Assembly (NCBI GenBank): GCA_016946835.1
Contig: JACVTC010000041.1
Location: 732,501 to 770,000, forward strand
DNA from: Neocallimastix lanati (nom. inval.)
Taxonomy: Eukaryota > Neocallimastigomycota > Neocallimastigomycetes > Neocallimastigales > Neocallimastigaceae
Direction of reading: 5' to 3'
DNA: 37,500 bases
The notes beneath the pieces are model-generated. The model searched no databases, had not been told where the DNA came from, and was given only the letters and a program-made list of their open reading frames with translations. The position numbers and the translations under genes were made by a program. This document shows positions 1 through 14,754 of this stretch, piece by piece; the first letter of the stretch is position 1, and each line of letters opens with the position of its first letter.

Positions 1-3000
1 AATCAGCAATTAAACTTAAGTGACGTCTATCGACACTAATACCATATACACCAAATACACTATCAATTTCCTTAATGATAGCACCACGTGCTGCTTCAAC
101 ACCATAAGTACGAAGAATAGCAGCAATATCATTAGAATAAATCTTATTAAGATCTATTTGATCAGAGAACCACCATAAGCCCTTTAAGTTAACACCTTCA
201 GTAGCTAAGTTCTTTGTTTTATCATTTTCACTTTCATTTTGAATTGGATAACACTTTGAAATACCCTTAATTTCACGAATAACGGTCTTATGACAAATAT
301 CTTCAGCAATACCAAGCATTAAAATCTTCTTAGTATTTGATGGGAATTTGAAATCAATTTCACAAGTATTATCCTTCTTATTAAAGTGATAACGGGATGC
401 CCACTTGGATCCTGAAATAATCTTGGCAATATTTTGCTTGGAATTAATTTTTTCTTCTTCACCATCGACATCCATATCTTCATTTTCTTCATCAACATCC
501 ATAGTATCTTCCATTTCTTTTTCTAACTTTTCTAATATCTTCTTATCTTCTTCATCTGGTCCTTCATAAGAAGCTTGTTGCTTTTGTTTCTTAGCTAAGC
601 TAGCATTGGTAGCATCATCTTCTTCATCATCCTTTACCTTTTGGTTCTTGTTAATCTTTTCAATTTCACCATTTTCGAAGGAACCAAGTTCTACACCGAT
701 AATGGCATCAGCTTCTTCTCTTTCTTCAGCAAGACCCTTAACAGAAGTCTTGAGGACCTTTTGAATGGCCTTTTCCATACCCTTAATAAATCTTAAAAGA
801 ATACACTTTTCAATATCCTTAGTAGAAACTTCATATTCTTCAGTACTATCCTTGTTTGACCATAACGATAATTTAACAGTGTAAATCTTGTATCTCTTAC
901 CAAAGTTATCTTTGCTCTTTAAGGTTTCAATGACTTCTAAGTGGTTGATAACGTTAGCTAAAACTAACTTGGAAAGTTGACAACAAATACGCTTTGACAT
1001 ACTATCAGAGACATTATCCTTTAATGGAAGAGTCATCATTGGTGTTTGAATGTGATCAGAGGCTGTCATAATAATTTCACGTAAACGTGGAATACCAAGG
1101 GTAACGTTCTTAGCACCAAAACCAGCAAAGTGGAAAGTGTTTAAGGTCATTTGAGTACTTGGTTCACCAATACTTTCAGCAGCTAATAAACCAACAGATT
1201 CTCCTGGTTCAATTACAGCAGACATATACTTTAAGTTCATTAAAGCCTTAAACTTCTTACCAGTAATACCAGATTTACCACCTTTACCATTCTTATCCTT
1301 TTCCACTAAGATATGATCTGGGTTCTTTTCAATGTATTCAGTAAGTTTCTTGTAGAAAGCATCACTAGTACTACCAATGTATCTTGATGGGGAAAATTTA
1401 CTTAAGGAGGTATCATATTTAGATGGCTTCTTAACAGATTTCTTCATGTACTTTTCAGCTTCATTAGCAATAATGTAAGGTGAGGAAACAACCATTGGAA
1501 GCTTTAACTTATTAACAGCAGCATAGTAGTTCTTGGCCCAAAAACCAAATTGGTTTAAGGTCTTTTGCTTTTGAACATCCAAAGAGTCTTCACCATACAA
1601 GAATTGTACAACACTACCATCACTATCACGAACTGTATTATCATATTGAACTCTTAAACCTTCCAAATGCTTAACTAAACATCTTTGTAAGTAACCAGAT
1701 CTAGAAGTCTTTACAGCTGTATCAATTAAACCTTCACGACCAGCCATACAGTGGAAGAAGTATTCTTGTGGTTTAATACCGGTCAAGAAACGACCAGCAA
1801 TATAACCACCTGCTCTAGCGGAAGTATCAAATGGTTGGAAAGATGGAAGCGTCTTACCAGAAACCATAACTGGAACTCTTCTACCTTCTAACTCTTGTTG
1901 TCCAAGTAAACATGAAATTTGACTGACATTAACGTTACTACCCTTAGCACCAGAAACAGTCATCTTTTGCATGTTATTGACTGGGAATTTTCTATAAAGA
2001 TGGTTTGGAATACAAGAAGAAATAATTTCAGAAGTAATACTATTAAACTTTCCCTTCATACTACCATCCAAGTTGGCAAGACTTTCATCTGAACGAATAA
2101 TATGTTCTAAACGCTTCTTTAATTCAACATCATACTCACTTTCCTTGTAAATAGATTTTCCATTTTCATCAATAACGTTGGTGTGTTTTAATGCTGTCTT
2201 CTTACCAGCAATGACACTCTTCTTAATGATTTCTTTTCTGATCTTATCACCTTCTGGAGTTAATAATAAATCATCCATTCTACAGGAGAAACCGGTGTGT
2301 TGAAGATAGTTAGTTAAAAGACGAGATAAAATAGATAATAATTTACCAGCGTATGGAGCACCGTAAACTTCATAAACAGCATGAACTAAACCATTAGCGG
2401 AAGCACCCAATTGAGATTTATCCATAATACCTTGTGCAAGATAACCATCACAAACAATAACTTTTTGTTCTTCTTCAGCAACCTTACCCCAGTATCTTCC
2501 TGGAATCTTAGCCTTAGATTCTAAGTTCAATGGTTTATTATGACCAGTCAAGTTTAACAAAATAGTGGAAATAATTTGTTTACCAGTCCACATTGGATAA
2601 GGCTTAATAATAGCTGGAGTGAGAGTAACTACTCTACCGTTAAAACCAATTGGAACATCATCTTCAATACTACCATTACCTTCAGTATTAGTGGCACCAA
2701 TACCACCTTCACATCTTAAGGCAGCATAGACTAATTGCATATATTCACCCTTATCAAAGAAAGAATCCTTACTTGTCATACCGACACCGGCACAAACGTG
2801 ATCTTGAATTAAACCACGTAAAACACCACCATCAGTTGGGACAAGATATTGTTGATCGGTTTCTAGCAATAAGCATAGCTTCAGCTCTGGCGGTATCACT
2901 TTGTAAGAAGTGAAGATTCATTTCATCACCATCAAAATCAGCATTATAGGTATTACAATTAGCATAATGCATACGTAAAGTTTTTTCCTTAGAGGAAGAA

Positions 3001-5054
3001 TACGAGCAGTGTGTGCCATAATAGATGGTTTGTGTAAGTAGGTTGACGATTCATAAGAACATAATCACCATTTCTAATGTGACGATATACCTTCTTATTA
3101 GTGTGGGCTTGAATTTGCATATCATTTGATTCAATAGAAGGTGTCAATAATTGATTAGCAACAGCCATTCTGGCAGTCATATCAAGAGATTTTAAGTTTA
3201 ATAAAGTACCATTAGAATCTTGAACATGAGTGGCACCCGGCCAAACATCTGGACCGTTATAACGCATTGACGTAATTCATTAACATTATATTGAGTAACA
3301 GCTTCTGGGTAAGTTAATCTGACAGCAAAAGCAGGTGGAATACCAATTTCATTGGTTTCAATGTTAACATCTGGTGAAATAACAGAACGAGCAGCATAAT
3401 TAACACGCTTACCCATCATGTGCTTACGGAATAAACCTTCCTTCTTTTCTAAGACTTGTCTAATACCTGGAGTAAGTGGTTTACCATCCTTAGTATATTG
3501 ATTTGGATTAGTAGTATTATCAAGCATAGTATTGACAGAAATTTGTAAATTAATCCAACTATTAATAATACGATTATCTTGAGTAATTTCTTCAGCATCA
3601 CTCTTTTCTAAGGATTTAGATTGATGGTGAACATCAATAATATAATTTATTTGTTTTAAAATGTTTTCTAAGTGAGCATTTTGAGCATGTTGATGAGCAA
3701 CACCATTCACCTTAGAAGCTGGTCTGAAACGAGATGGTGAAACTGGAATAACATCAAGGAAGAAAATCTTGTAAGAAGATTCACGTTTACCATTACCAAC
3801 ATTCTTACCATAAATTAAATCAAGAATTTCTTTTTCATTCTTCCATAATAATTCCATATGTCTTAAAGTATCTAATGGAGTAATGAACTTACCTTCAGAC
3901 TTACTGTTAATTTCTTCATCTGAATCATAGTATTCGTTTGTTTCGGTTTTAAATAATGGTTCAAATGAAATACCTTTAGCATTCATAATTGCTCTACTCT
4001 TACTTGGTAATTCTTTTTGGAAAATTTTATGGCAACCTTCCTTTCTCAACTTTGGAGAAATACCTTTACAGTTATGACATGTAACGGCCGGTATATCCTT
4101 TAAAAATTCTTTTTCTAATTTATGTAATTCTAAATTTAATAAAGTAGACTTAACATATTGATTTGGATTTTCAGCAATCATTTCATCAGTATGTTTTTTT
4201 ATTTCTTCAATAATTTCATCTTCAGATAAAGATGGAGTTTTCTTAGCACCTTCGTCTTCAAATCTAATTGGATTAATTCTTTGAATGAATTCATCAATTT
4301 CTTTAGCTTCAGTTAATAAACCTGCATACATAAGTCTATATTTGGCAATATAACTTGCCATCTATATTTATAGTAAAAATATTTGATCATATCATTTATT
4401 ATTATTATTATTATGTTTATTAATTTTGTAATATATATATTTATTTTATATTTTATGGAGTTACAATAAAAAAAAATAATAAAATTAAAAAAAACAATTA
4501 ATAAATTATAAAAATATAAAAAAAAAAAAAACTTGTAATAAAAATAGATAAATAATATATAGATAATAATATACCTTAACTCTTCCAGTTCTAAAATGGT
4601 GACAGCAGAAACATAATGATTGCATCAATTTATATAATGTCTTAAAAACAATAGTATTATATAATGGAACTGGTAATTCAATATGACCAAAGTGACCAGG
4701 ACATTCAAAATAACCTAAACCACAAGTATGACAACTAAATTAAAATTTGAAAAAAAAAATAATATATTTTTATTAAAAGATTTTAATACAAAGATTTTAA
4801 TTTCTTTGTTTAGGAAAAATATATAATATTGAACATTTAATAAAAAATTAAATAAAAATATATATATACCTATCTTCACGTTCATATGGACCTAAAGCTA
4901 AATCATAAAGACCACCAGTGGTTGGATGACCTAAATTATCCAAAGTAACTGGATTGGTAATTTGCTTTACAGAAAGTTTTCTAATTTCATCTGAGGTGTA
5001 AAATGAAAATGAAACTGAAGAAACTTTTTTTAATACTGGATTTTCGATATTCAT
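1..5054 (-). CDS. RPA1: DNA-directed RNA polymerase I largest subunit (RPA190/RPA1), C-terminus off window
   Basis: Catalytic large subunit of RNA polymerase I, which makes rRNA in the nucleolus. I read exon 1 as 5054-4870, exon 2 as 4734-4575 and exon 3 from 4361 off the left edge; the introns (4869-4735, 4574-4362) are GT-AG. The N-terminus carries [20 protein letters not shown] and [16 protein letters not shown], close to fungal Pol I rather than Pol II or III. Zinc ligands are visible: CHTC with CPGHFGH at residues 63-76, CFCC at 103-106, and CHNC at 210-213. [10 protein letters not shown], the Mg-binding active-site loop, lies at 2916-2945. An acidic insertion typical of the Pol I jaw lies at about 430-670. 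The frame is open from about 2860 to base 1, ending near RRHLSLIAD; judging from yeast, roughly the last 80-90 residues are missing. Four single-base frame breaks at about 3260, 3036, 2993 and 2863 interrupt exon 3, and the conserved HFPQ reads HFLQ. I think these are consensus errors in an intact gene, but decay is not excluded. Confidence 0.93.
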
Positions 5055-5832
5055 TTTTAATTTTTTAAATTATTATTTAAATTTTCATGTGTTTTCTTTT
5101 TTTTAAAATATGTAAGAACATTGTATAAATACATATATATATATAAAAAAAAAAAAGAAAATTAGTATTTCAACTTTAAAAAAATAACAATAGAATATAT
5201 ATATAAAATTCTTTTTTTTTTTTTTTCAAATTGATTATGAAATATAACTTCTTCATTTTATATTAGTTAATAAAAAATTCTACACTATTATTCTACACTA
5301 TTATTTATTATATATAAATTGATTTATTATATATTTTATATCTTTACATTATATACTATAAATTTGAGATTTTAAAAATATGTTTTAAAATTTTATTTTC
5401 CTAACATTTAAAATCTTTTAAAATGATTTTGAGATTTCATTAATAATTTTAAATGTTTAAAATTTGGGAATTTTTTATTACTGCTGTATAAAAAATGAAA
5501 AAAAAAAAATTCTTATGTATATATTTTTAAAATATTTTAAATACTAATAATTTTATTAACCTTTGTAGAAAATATATATAAAGTATTTCACTTCAAGTAG
5601 ATTAATTAAATCCAAAAAAAAAAAAAAAAAAAATCTAATTATTAAATTTAATATAAATAATATGTTTTATTAAATAAATTAAAATAAATTAAGATAAATA
5701 ATTAAATAAAGAATAGAAGGAATATAAATAATTTAAATAATTTAGGTATTCAAATGTTTATGCTCTTTTTTCTTTTTTTTCTTTTTTTAACAAATTTTAA
5801 AATTTCATTCCTTTTTTTCTCTTTTTTTTTTG

Positions 5833-5866
<34 letters not shown>

Positions 5867-6942
5867 TAAAAAAAAAGTTCACAATTTTACTAAAAAATTA
5901 TATTAATATTTTATTAATTTTTTTTTTTTTTTTTTTAAATTTTAAAAAAAAAAAAATATAATATACACAATAAATATAATACAGTATTAATGTTTTATAT
6001 ATTTTCAATATATTCAAACTAAAAATTATATTTTACATAAAATAAGAATAAAATTTTATCCAATCATTACTTTTTTTTTTTTTTTTTTTAATCAATTTAA
6101 TAATATATAAATTTTTATAACATAAAACGTAATGATACATAATATAAATACATTATATTACACATTACTTTTAATAATACGTAAACAATTTTTAAATTTA
6201 GATCAAAAAAAAAAAAACAAAAAGATGGTTTTGATGTATGATAAAATAGTAGAACTTTATTAAATAATAAAATAATATTTAAAAAATAATAATAATAATA
6301 TTATTATTATTACCTTTATAAATTATTATTATCATTATTATTACCTTTATAAATTATTTTTATTATTTATTATTTATTATTATTTCTTTATCAATAATAA
6401 ATTAATATTTATTATTATTATTATTGATAATATTTACGAAATTTTAATAATACACAAACATAAAAAAAATAATTACAGTAATAATAAAATTAAAATATAA
6501 TAATTATATATATAATATTTAAATTTAAAATTTATTTATATATTTAATAATTATTATTACATATATATAAATATATATATATATTTTTAATTATCATTCT
6601 TTATTTTATAAAAAAAAAAAAGAATAAATATAATAATATTTATTTTATATTATTATTTATTTTTTCTTTTTTATTATGTATAAAATATTTTTTTTCTCTC
6701 TTAATTTTATTTATTTATTTATTTATTTATTATATTTCCTATTTTATTATTTTTTTAATATTTCTTTTTTATTTTTTTTCTTCCCTTTAATATTATATAA
6801 ATAAAATTATTATTAATTTATTATATTAAAAAATAATATATTTAATTATTATTTTTTTTTTTACTGATTTTTTTTTTTTTTTGGTTTAATAAACATTAAT
6901 TAATATTATATAAATATCAATAAATATAAAAATATTAATAAT
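5055..6942. other. Intergenic AT-rich region between RPA1 start and PP2A stop
   Basis: No gene seen. It should hold the promoter of the minus-strand RPA1 gene and the 3' end of the PP2A transcript. It is dominated by A and T runs, for example T10-G-A30 at 5822-5862, and by AT-only simple repeats. Two small tandem duplications stand out: a 13-bp unit (TTCTACACTATTA) at 5278-5303, and a 31-bp-spaced repeat around ACCTTTATA at 6312 and 6343. I could not pick out a specific promoter element. Confidence 0.7.
5278..5303. repeat. Two perfect tandem copies of a 13-bp unit
   Basis: TTCTACACTATTA occurs at 5278-5290 and again at 5291-5303, about 225 bp upstream of the RPA1 start codon on the RPA1 template side. 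A chance slippage product is likely; a promoter role is possible but unsupported. Confidence 0.7.
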
Positions 6943-8844
<1,902 letters not shown>

Positions 8845-8913
8845 TTCTTTTTAAAATAAATTATATTTTATATTAAATAAATTTATTTCAATATTTGAAT
8901 TTATTTTATTAGG

Positions 8914-8970
<57 letters not shown>
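8914..8970. repeat. A29 run followed by (TA)n tract upstream of PP2A
   Basis: An uninterrupted A run at 8914-8942 passes directly into alternating TA to about 8970, 70-126 bp upstream of the PP2A start codon. On the PP2A coding strand this is (TA)n then poly(T). It may act as a nucleosome-excluding promoter element, which is inference only. Confidence 0.8.
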
Positions 8971-8973
<3 letters not shown>

Positions 8974-10096
8974 GTAGGTATTTAAAATTTAATAAAAATT
9001 ATTAGTTAAAATGGTTGATTCATTATTTTATAAAATATTTTTATCATTTAATAAAAAAAATTTTTTTTTTCTTCGTCTTCTCAGTATTATTATATAAAAT
9101 AAATGTGATATATTATATATTTACTATGTATCTTTTATTTTGTTAGCTTTTCTGTTATAAACAAATATAAATCTTATAAATACGAATAAATAATAAATGT
9201 CCTTTAAATCCATGAAATTTCTAATTAATTTATTTTTTACAAAAATTGATAATTTATTAAATGATATTGAAAAGTAAATTATATTTCAATAGCTTACTTA
9301 TTAATAATATCAAAGCTATTAAGTTATAATCGACTTTTTACTCTATATTTTTATTGAATTTTCATTTTTTAATATAATATCTCATAATAAAACAATTGAC
9401 TATAAATAATTATTATAATGAATAATGCAAAAGTTAATTATTGGAAATCAAGAGTTTTTTTTTTTTTTTTTTTTTTTTTTATTTTAATTACATTATAATT
9501 TTTATTTAATATTTTAATAAACATTATGATAAACATTATATATATATTTTATGTTTAAGTATGCAATAAATTTCTATTTCATTTAGAATAAAAAAATTTA
9601 ATATTAAATTGTTTTTAATAACAAATACTTTAAATTCATTTTATTAAAAAATAATAATTTCGTTTTAAATTGTTTTTAAAACAAAATTAAATTTTGTTTT
9701 TCATTTTTCCTTTTTTTCCTTTTCTTCTTTTTTTTAAAAAAAATGTTTTTTTTTTTTTTTTTTTTTTATTATTTTTTTATCGTCTATATTTTTGTCTATA
9801 TAAATATATATATAAATTGTCTTTAATAATTCTTTTAATAAAAATAATATTTTTTGGATTATTTAAAACCACAATTTTCCATAATTGATATGAATAAAAT
9901 TTATTTATTTATTGTTGTACATAATATACTTTTCTTTAGATTACTATTTATTTTATAACACAATATTAATTTCTCAGTTATTATATTTTAAATTTTTTTC
10001 AATAATGAAACTCTTTTTCTTTTAATGAATTTTTTATAGTATTAATTAATTATTGCTTACTTTTTACAAATTAATTTTTACTATAATTGTTATAAA

Positions 10097-10127
<31 letters not shown>

Positions 10128-10165
10128 ACCAATAACATCGGAAAAATGTAATTTATATATATTAC

Positions 10166-10166
<1 letters not shown>

Positions 10167-10205
<39 letters not shown>

Positions 10206-10207
10206 TT
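10167..10207. repeat. (ATTT)n microsatellite
   Basis: About ten uninterrupted tetranucleotide units of ATTT, in intergenic DNA with no gene nearby. Confidence 0.85.
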
Positions 10208-11691
10208 AATTTATTAATTTAATGGTAAATATTAATATTTATCAACCACTTTATTATATAATATTTAACACATAACCAAAGAATTAAATATATGTAATTA
10301 ATCATTTCATTTATTCAAATAATTTATATAATTTCTATTAATTTTATAGATTTAAAATTATAAAATACTATTAAGTAAAAAAAAGTTTAATGAATGAGCA
10401 TTATAAATTTTAAATATAATAATATAAAGTCATTTTGAATATTTTGGAAACATAGTATACAATTTAGTAATAATAAAATAAAAATAAACATTTTATAATT
10501 TTATGCAATTTTTTGATTTATTATTATATAAAATTTAAATGTCTTGAGTAATTTATATATTATTTTAAAGATTAGAATAAATAATAATCTAATGGACTTC
10601 TTTAATACTATATAATCTTATCCTATAATTAATTTAATTAAATTTTTAATTAAAAAAAATTTTTTTTTTAATTTTTAAATTTAAAATTATTATATAAAAC
10701 AAAAAGAAATAATTTTTAAATAGCCAATAGTTTTACTTTAAATGAAAAGTGAAAATCTCAATATTGAAAATTTTTTTAAAAAAATTTAAAAAATAAAAAT
10801 ATTTAAAAAAAAAGATTTTTTTTGCTTAAATAATTTAAATAATAGTTCAACTGAAGTTTATAATTCATTTTCAAAAGTCATTTACTTTAAAGTTGAAATA
10901 ATAAAAATTTTATAGATTATTAATGAACAATTATATGTATAAATTATATAATTTATAGATTATACAAATTTTTTTATTTTAAAATATTTACAATTAAACT
11001 TTTTTTTTTAATTTTTTATTAATAATTAATTTTTAATTTATAAAAATACAATAAAAGGTTTGTCTTTGTTGATTTAAAATTATTACAAGTACAAATATTT
11101 GCAAATTTTGCTTTATTTCTAAATATATTATCATATTAATTTAACCAAAAAAAAAGGACCTTTAATTTTTTTTTACTAAACTACAACTTTCATTTGAATA
11201 TTTACATAAATTATTAAATAACATTTTTTTTAATATAGATTATTAAAATTTTAATTTCTTTCTTACTATTTCTCTATTTCTTCTTTTTTTTTTTTTTTTA
11301 TTATTTAAATATTTAAAATGAAAAATTTTATATATATTATATATTTAGATAATTTTTTATATGTTTTATTATGCTTAATATTTACGATAATAATAAAATT
11401 AGATAAAATGAAGAAAGAAATTAACAAAATTTAAACATTTATTCATTACATAATTGTTAACCTTTCCATAAATAAAATAATAATAATAATAATAAATATA
11501 TATATATATATATTTTCACTAATTTTTATTTTAGCACATTAACTTATTTTATTTAAGATATAATAATGAAAATACCATAAATTTTATTACTATTTATTAT
11601 ATATATATATATATATATGTTAATATAATAAATTAGTTTTATTCATATAAAAGAAATAGCTATCATACTTTCAAATAATATAATCTTTACA

Positions 11692-11741
<50 letters not shown>

Positions 11742-12416
11742 CTTAAATTAAAAATATTTAAAAAACAAATATACTGCTTTAATTCTTACATCATAAACTT
11801 GATCCTTAAATAACTTAATAATATAATTTTATTAATTTATTTTTATTTTATAAAAATATTTTATTAAATAATAGTATATATTATTTAAATTTTTTTTTTT
11901 TTTTAAAAAAAAAAAAGCAATAATAAATGAATATAATGAATATTAATCTAAATAAATAATACTTTTTTTTTTTAAAAAAAAAAAATTATTAATCGGTTTT
12001 AAATAATTCAACCATAAAAGAACTATAAATTAATAATTATATTAAATAGATTCTAAACGGAATAATGTATAATAATAAAAAATAAGAATTGTGACTATGG
12101 TGGTTGACTAACCAATAAATAAAAATCAATTAATATAAAAAATATATATAATATATAAAATATTAAATAATTATAAATTTAATACTTTTTTTTTTATGTA
12201 GCAAAAAAGCTTTAAATTATATTTTTTTATATAGAATGATTAAATCCCAATTTAATATTTAAAATATTAAGTTAGGATTTAATAATAAGAAAAATGCTAT
12301 TTTATATTTTTGAAAAACAAAAATGTGAGAAAAAATAATTTCATATATTCTTAAAAAATAATTTAACTTTGAAATTAGCCATCAAAGCAAAAAATTTTTT
12401 TAGACTATAAACTTTA

Positions 12417-12791
12417 TTTCTAATTAAAAAAATTTAATAATTAACACTAATTTTTTGTTCAGAATAAATATAAATATTTCAAATATTAGGCAGTAAAAAG
12501 ATATTTTCATATATACTTCATATCTTCATATTACTGTTATATTAAAAAATTATATATTATTTATTCTGAATAATAAATAATTAGATATATATAGAATATC
12601 AATATTTTATATAGTTATTTTTATTATTAAAATCAATATCAATGTTATATAGTTTTTTTATTATTAATATTAATATCAATATTATATTTTATTATTAAAA
12701 TTTTAATAAAATAAAAAAACTATATAACTAAAAATTGATAGAAATTAAGATAAAATATAAAAGAGCAATAATAAAACATTTTTAACATATT
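12417..12791 (+). repeat. ~375-bp direct repeat, copy 1
   Basis: Nearly identical to 13708-14087 over its whole length, with only a handful of substitutions and one- or two-base indels by eye. It begins at TTTCTAATTAAAAAAA and ends near TTTAACATATT. It contains two inverted-repeat pairs: a 13-bp pair, TTCAGAATAAATA (12458-12470) with TATTTATTCTGAA (12558-12570), and an 18-bp pair, TTATATAGTTTTTTTATT (12645-12662) with its complement at 12710-12727. It has no open frame of note. It could be a non-autonomous mobile element or a segmental duplication. Confidence 0.93.
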
Positions 12792-13157
12792 ATTATTATT
12801 GGTAAAAAAAAAAAAAAATTAAAAATTAAAATTTTATATTAAAAAGATATGTTTTAAGTTTCAAATAAGAAATAGCCCTTCCTATATAATATAATGATGT
12901 CATTAAAAAAGTGCTATTACAAAAGCTATATTTGTTTTATTATTTTCATTTTTAATAAAAAAAAAAAAAAAAAAAAAAAAAGAAAAAGGTGAAAATAACC
13001 CTATATATTTTATATAAATAAACAGGGAGTTGTATTCGACAAGTAGAGTATTGATATAAATAAATATTAATTCAAAATAATTTTCTTTAAAATTGTTTTT
13101 ATTCAATAATAATAATATTTAATTTTATTTATTTATTTTATATAATAATTTTTGACT

Positions 13158-13228
13158 TGGCGAAATGCCACATTTTTTAATACGCCACATGCTTTCAAAA
13201 AATGGCGAAATGCAACCTGGAGAAATGC
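13158..13228 (+). repeat. Cluster of TGG(C/A)GAAATGC motifs with GCCACAT boxes
   Basis: The 11-mer TGG(C/A)GAAATGC occurs at 13158, 13203 and 13218, interleaved with GCCACAT at 13167 and 13184. Related sites lie nearby: an inverted one (GCATTTCACATGTGGC) at 13409-13424, GCCACAT at 13444, and GCCACATTTTGTGAAATGC at 14160-14178. In DNA this poor in G+C such repetition is unlikely by chance. The function is unknown; binding sites or remnants of a repeat unit are both possible. Confidence 0.7.
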
Positions 13229-13439
13229 ACCACTCCCAAATAAATACTATATTATATATATATAAATTATTGAAATAATTATACATATAATTTTAAAAAC
13301 TTTATATTGTTTTATATAATGCATAATAATATTTATTATTGAACCATATTTAATGTTTGGTCAATTGATTCTTATCGTAAATTTGAATGTGTATCATTTA
13401 GCAATTGGGCATTTCACATGTGGCTTAAAATTTTAAATT

Positions 13440-13707
13440 AATTGCCACATTATATAATTCTTTTAACCAATAAATAAATAATTAAATAAATAATTAAATA
13501 AATAATTAAATAAATAATAAAAATCATTTTTGAATAAGTAAATAAGTCTTTAAATATCTTATTATAAAATATTTTATTATAATAAATCATAAATCATAAA
13601 TAGTAAATAATAATAATAAGTAATAAATAATAAATAATAAATAAATAAATAATAAATAATAAATAAATATATAAATAAAAAATAAATAAATAAATAAATA
13701 TTTTATG
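13440..13707. repeat. AT-only simple-repeat block between the two direct repeats
   Basis: Contains about four units of a 12-bp repeat (AATAAATAATTA) at roughly 13470-13518, then imperfect AATA and AAATAAT arrays up to the start of the second direct repeat. No coding capacity. Confidence 0.8.
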
Positions 13708-14087
13708 TTTCTAATTAAAAAAAATTAATAATTAACACTAATTTTTTATTCAGAATAAATATAAATATTTCCAATATTAGGCAGTAAAAAAATATTTTCA
13801 TATATACTTCATATCTTCATATTACTGTTATATTAAAAAATTATATATTATTTATTCTGAATAATAAATAATTATATATATATATATAGAATATCAATAT
13901 TTTATATAGTTATTTTTATTATTAAAATCAATATCAATGTTATATAGTTTTTTTATTATTAATATTAATATCAATATTATATTTTATTATTAAAATTTTA
14001 ATAAGATAAAAAAAACTATATAACTAAAAATTGATAGAAATTAAGATAAAATATAAAAGAGCAATAATAAAACATATTTAACATATT
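13708..14087 (+). repeat. ~380-bp direct repeat, copy 2
   Basis: Second copy of the unit at 12417-12791, same orientation, separated from it by about 0.9 kb. Both inverted-repeat pairs are retained, although one (TA)n stretch is longer and one poly(A) run has gained a base. The near identity implies recent duplication or homogenisation. A GCCACAT...GAAATGC motif of the type seen between the copies follows about 70 bp downstream. Confidence 0.93.
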
Positions 14088-14724
14088 TATTTTTTTTATT
14101 TAATATTTTTTAATTATTTATTTATTTATTTATATGTTTATTTTTTATAAATATTTTAAGCCACATTTTGTGAAATGCACACCTCCCCATAAATTTATGT
14201 TTAAATTATATGATATTATATTAGAAATTAATAATAATAAAAAAGAAAAAAAAATTCACTATTAAATATTTGTACTTTAAAGTAATTAAGACAATTTATT
14301 ATTATTATTATTTTTTTTTTTTTTTATTTTTATTTTTATTTTATTTTATTTTATTTTTTTTATTACAAAATCATGTTAATTGAAGAGTATTTTTTTTTAA
14401 ACCATTTTTATTTTATTTTATGCTTTTCAGATACAAATAACCCTTTATCCTTTTATATAAATAAACTATATATCATTTAACTCTAAACTAAATATTGAAA
14501 AAGAAAAATTATGAATAAATAATTACGTAAATAAAAAATTAATAAATTCACTTCTCTCTAAACTATCATATATATGTAAAAATCATATTAACTATTTTTT
14601 TTTTTTTTTTTTTTTTACTTTTAATTCTTAATAGTAAGAATTAAATATTGAATACTTAATATTAAAAGATTAAATATTATACAAATTTTAAATCTTTATT
14701 AATATAAAAAACTTTATTTTGTTA

Positions 14725-14754
14725 ATATATGGCAAACTTATCCTTGCCATATAT
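14725..14754. repeat. Hairpin with 11-bp arms
   Basis: Perfect 11-bp arms flank the 8-nt loop ACTTATCC. The arms continue as near-complementary TTAAT/ATTAA beyond a two-base slip. No oligo-T or neighbouring gene gives it an obvious role. Confidence 0.6.

Larger units (their letters stand above)
8845..12416. other. Intergenic AT-rich region, no gene recognised
   Basis: This should contain the PP2A promoter at its left end. It holds A29 followed by about 14 TA units at 8914-8970, several 20-38-base A or T runs (T38 at 11699-11736 is the longest), and an (ATTT)n tract at about 10167-10207. Short open frames here translate to runs of Phe, Ile, Tyr and Lys from homopolymers and are not credible genes. 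No RNA gene was recognised. Confidence 0.7.

Noticed and set aside
2861-3262. Programmed frameshifting or tiny introns as the cause of the frame breaks
   Set aside because: Four breaks in conserved coding sequence with no slippery heptamers, and no GT-AG pairs that would restore frame without losing conserved residues.
1-5054. Assignment to RNA polymerase II or III instead of I
   Set aside because: The N-terminus ([22 protein letters not shown]), the lack of a CTD heptad array in what is visible, and the acidic jaw insertion all fit Pol I best.
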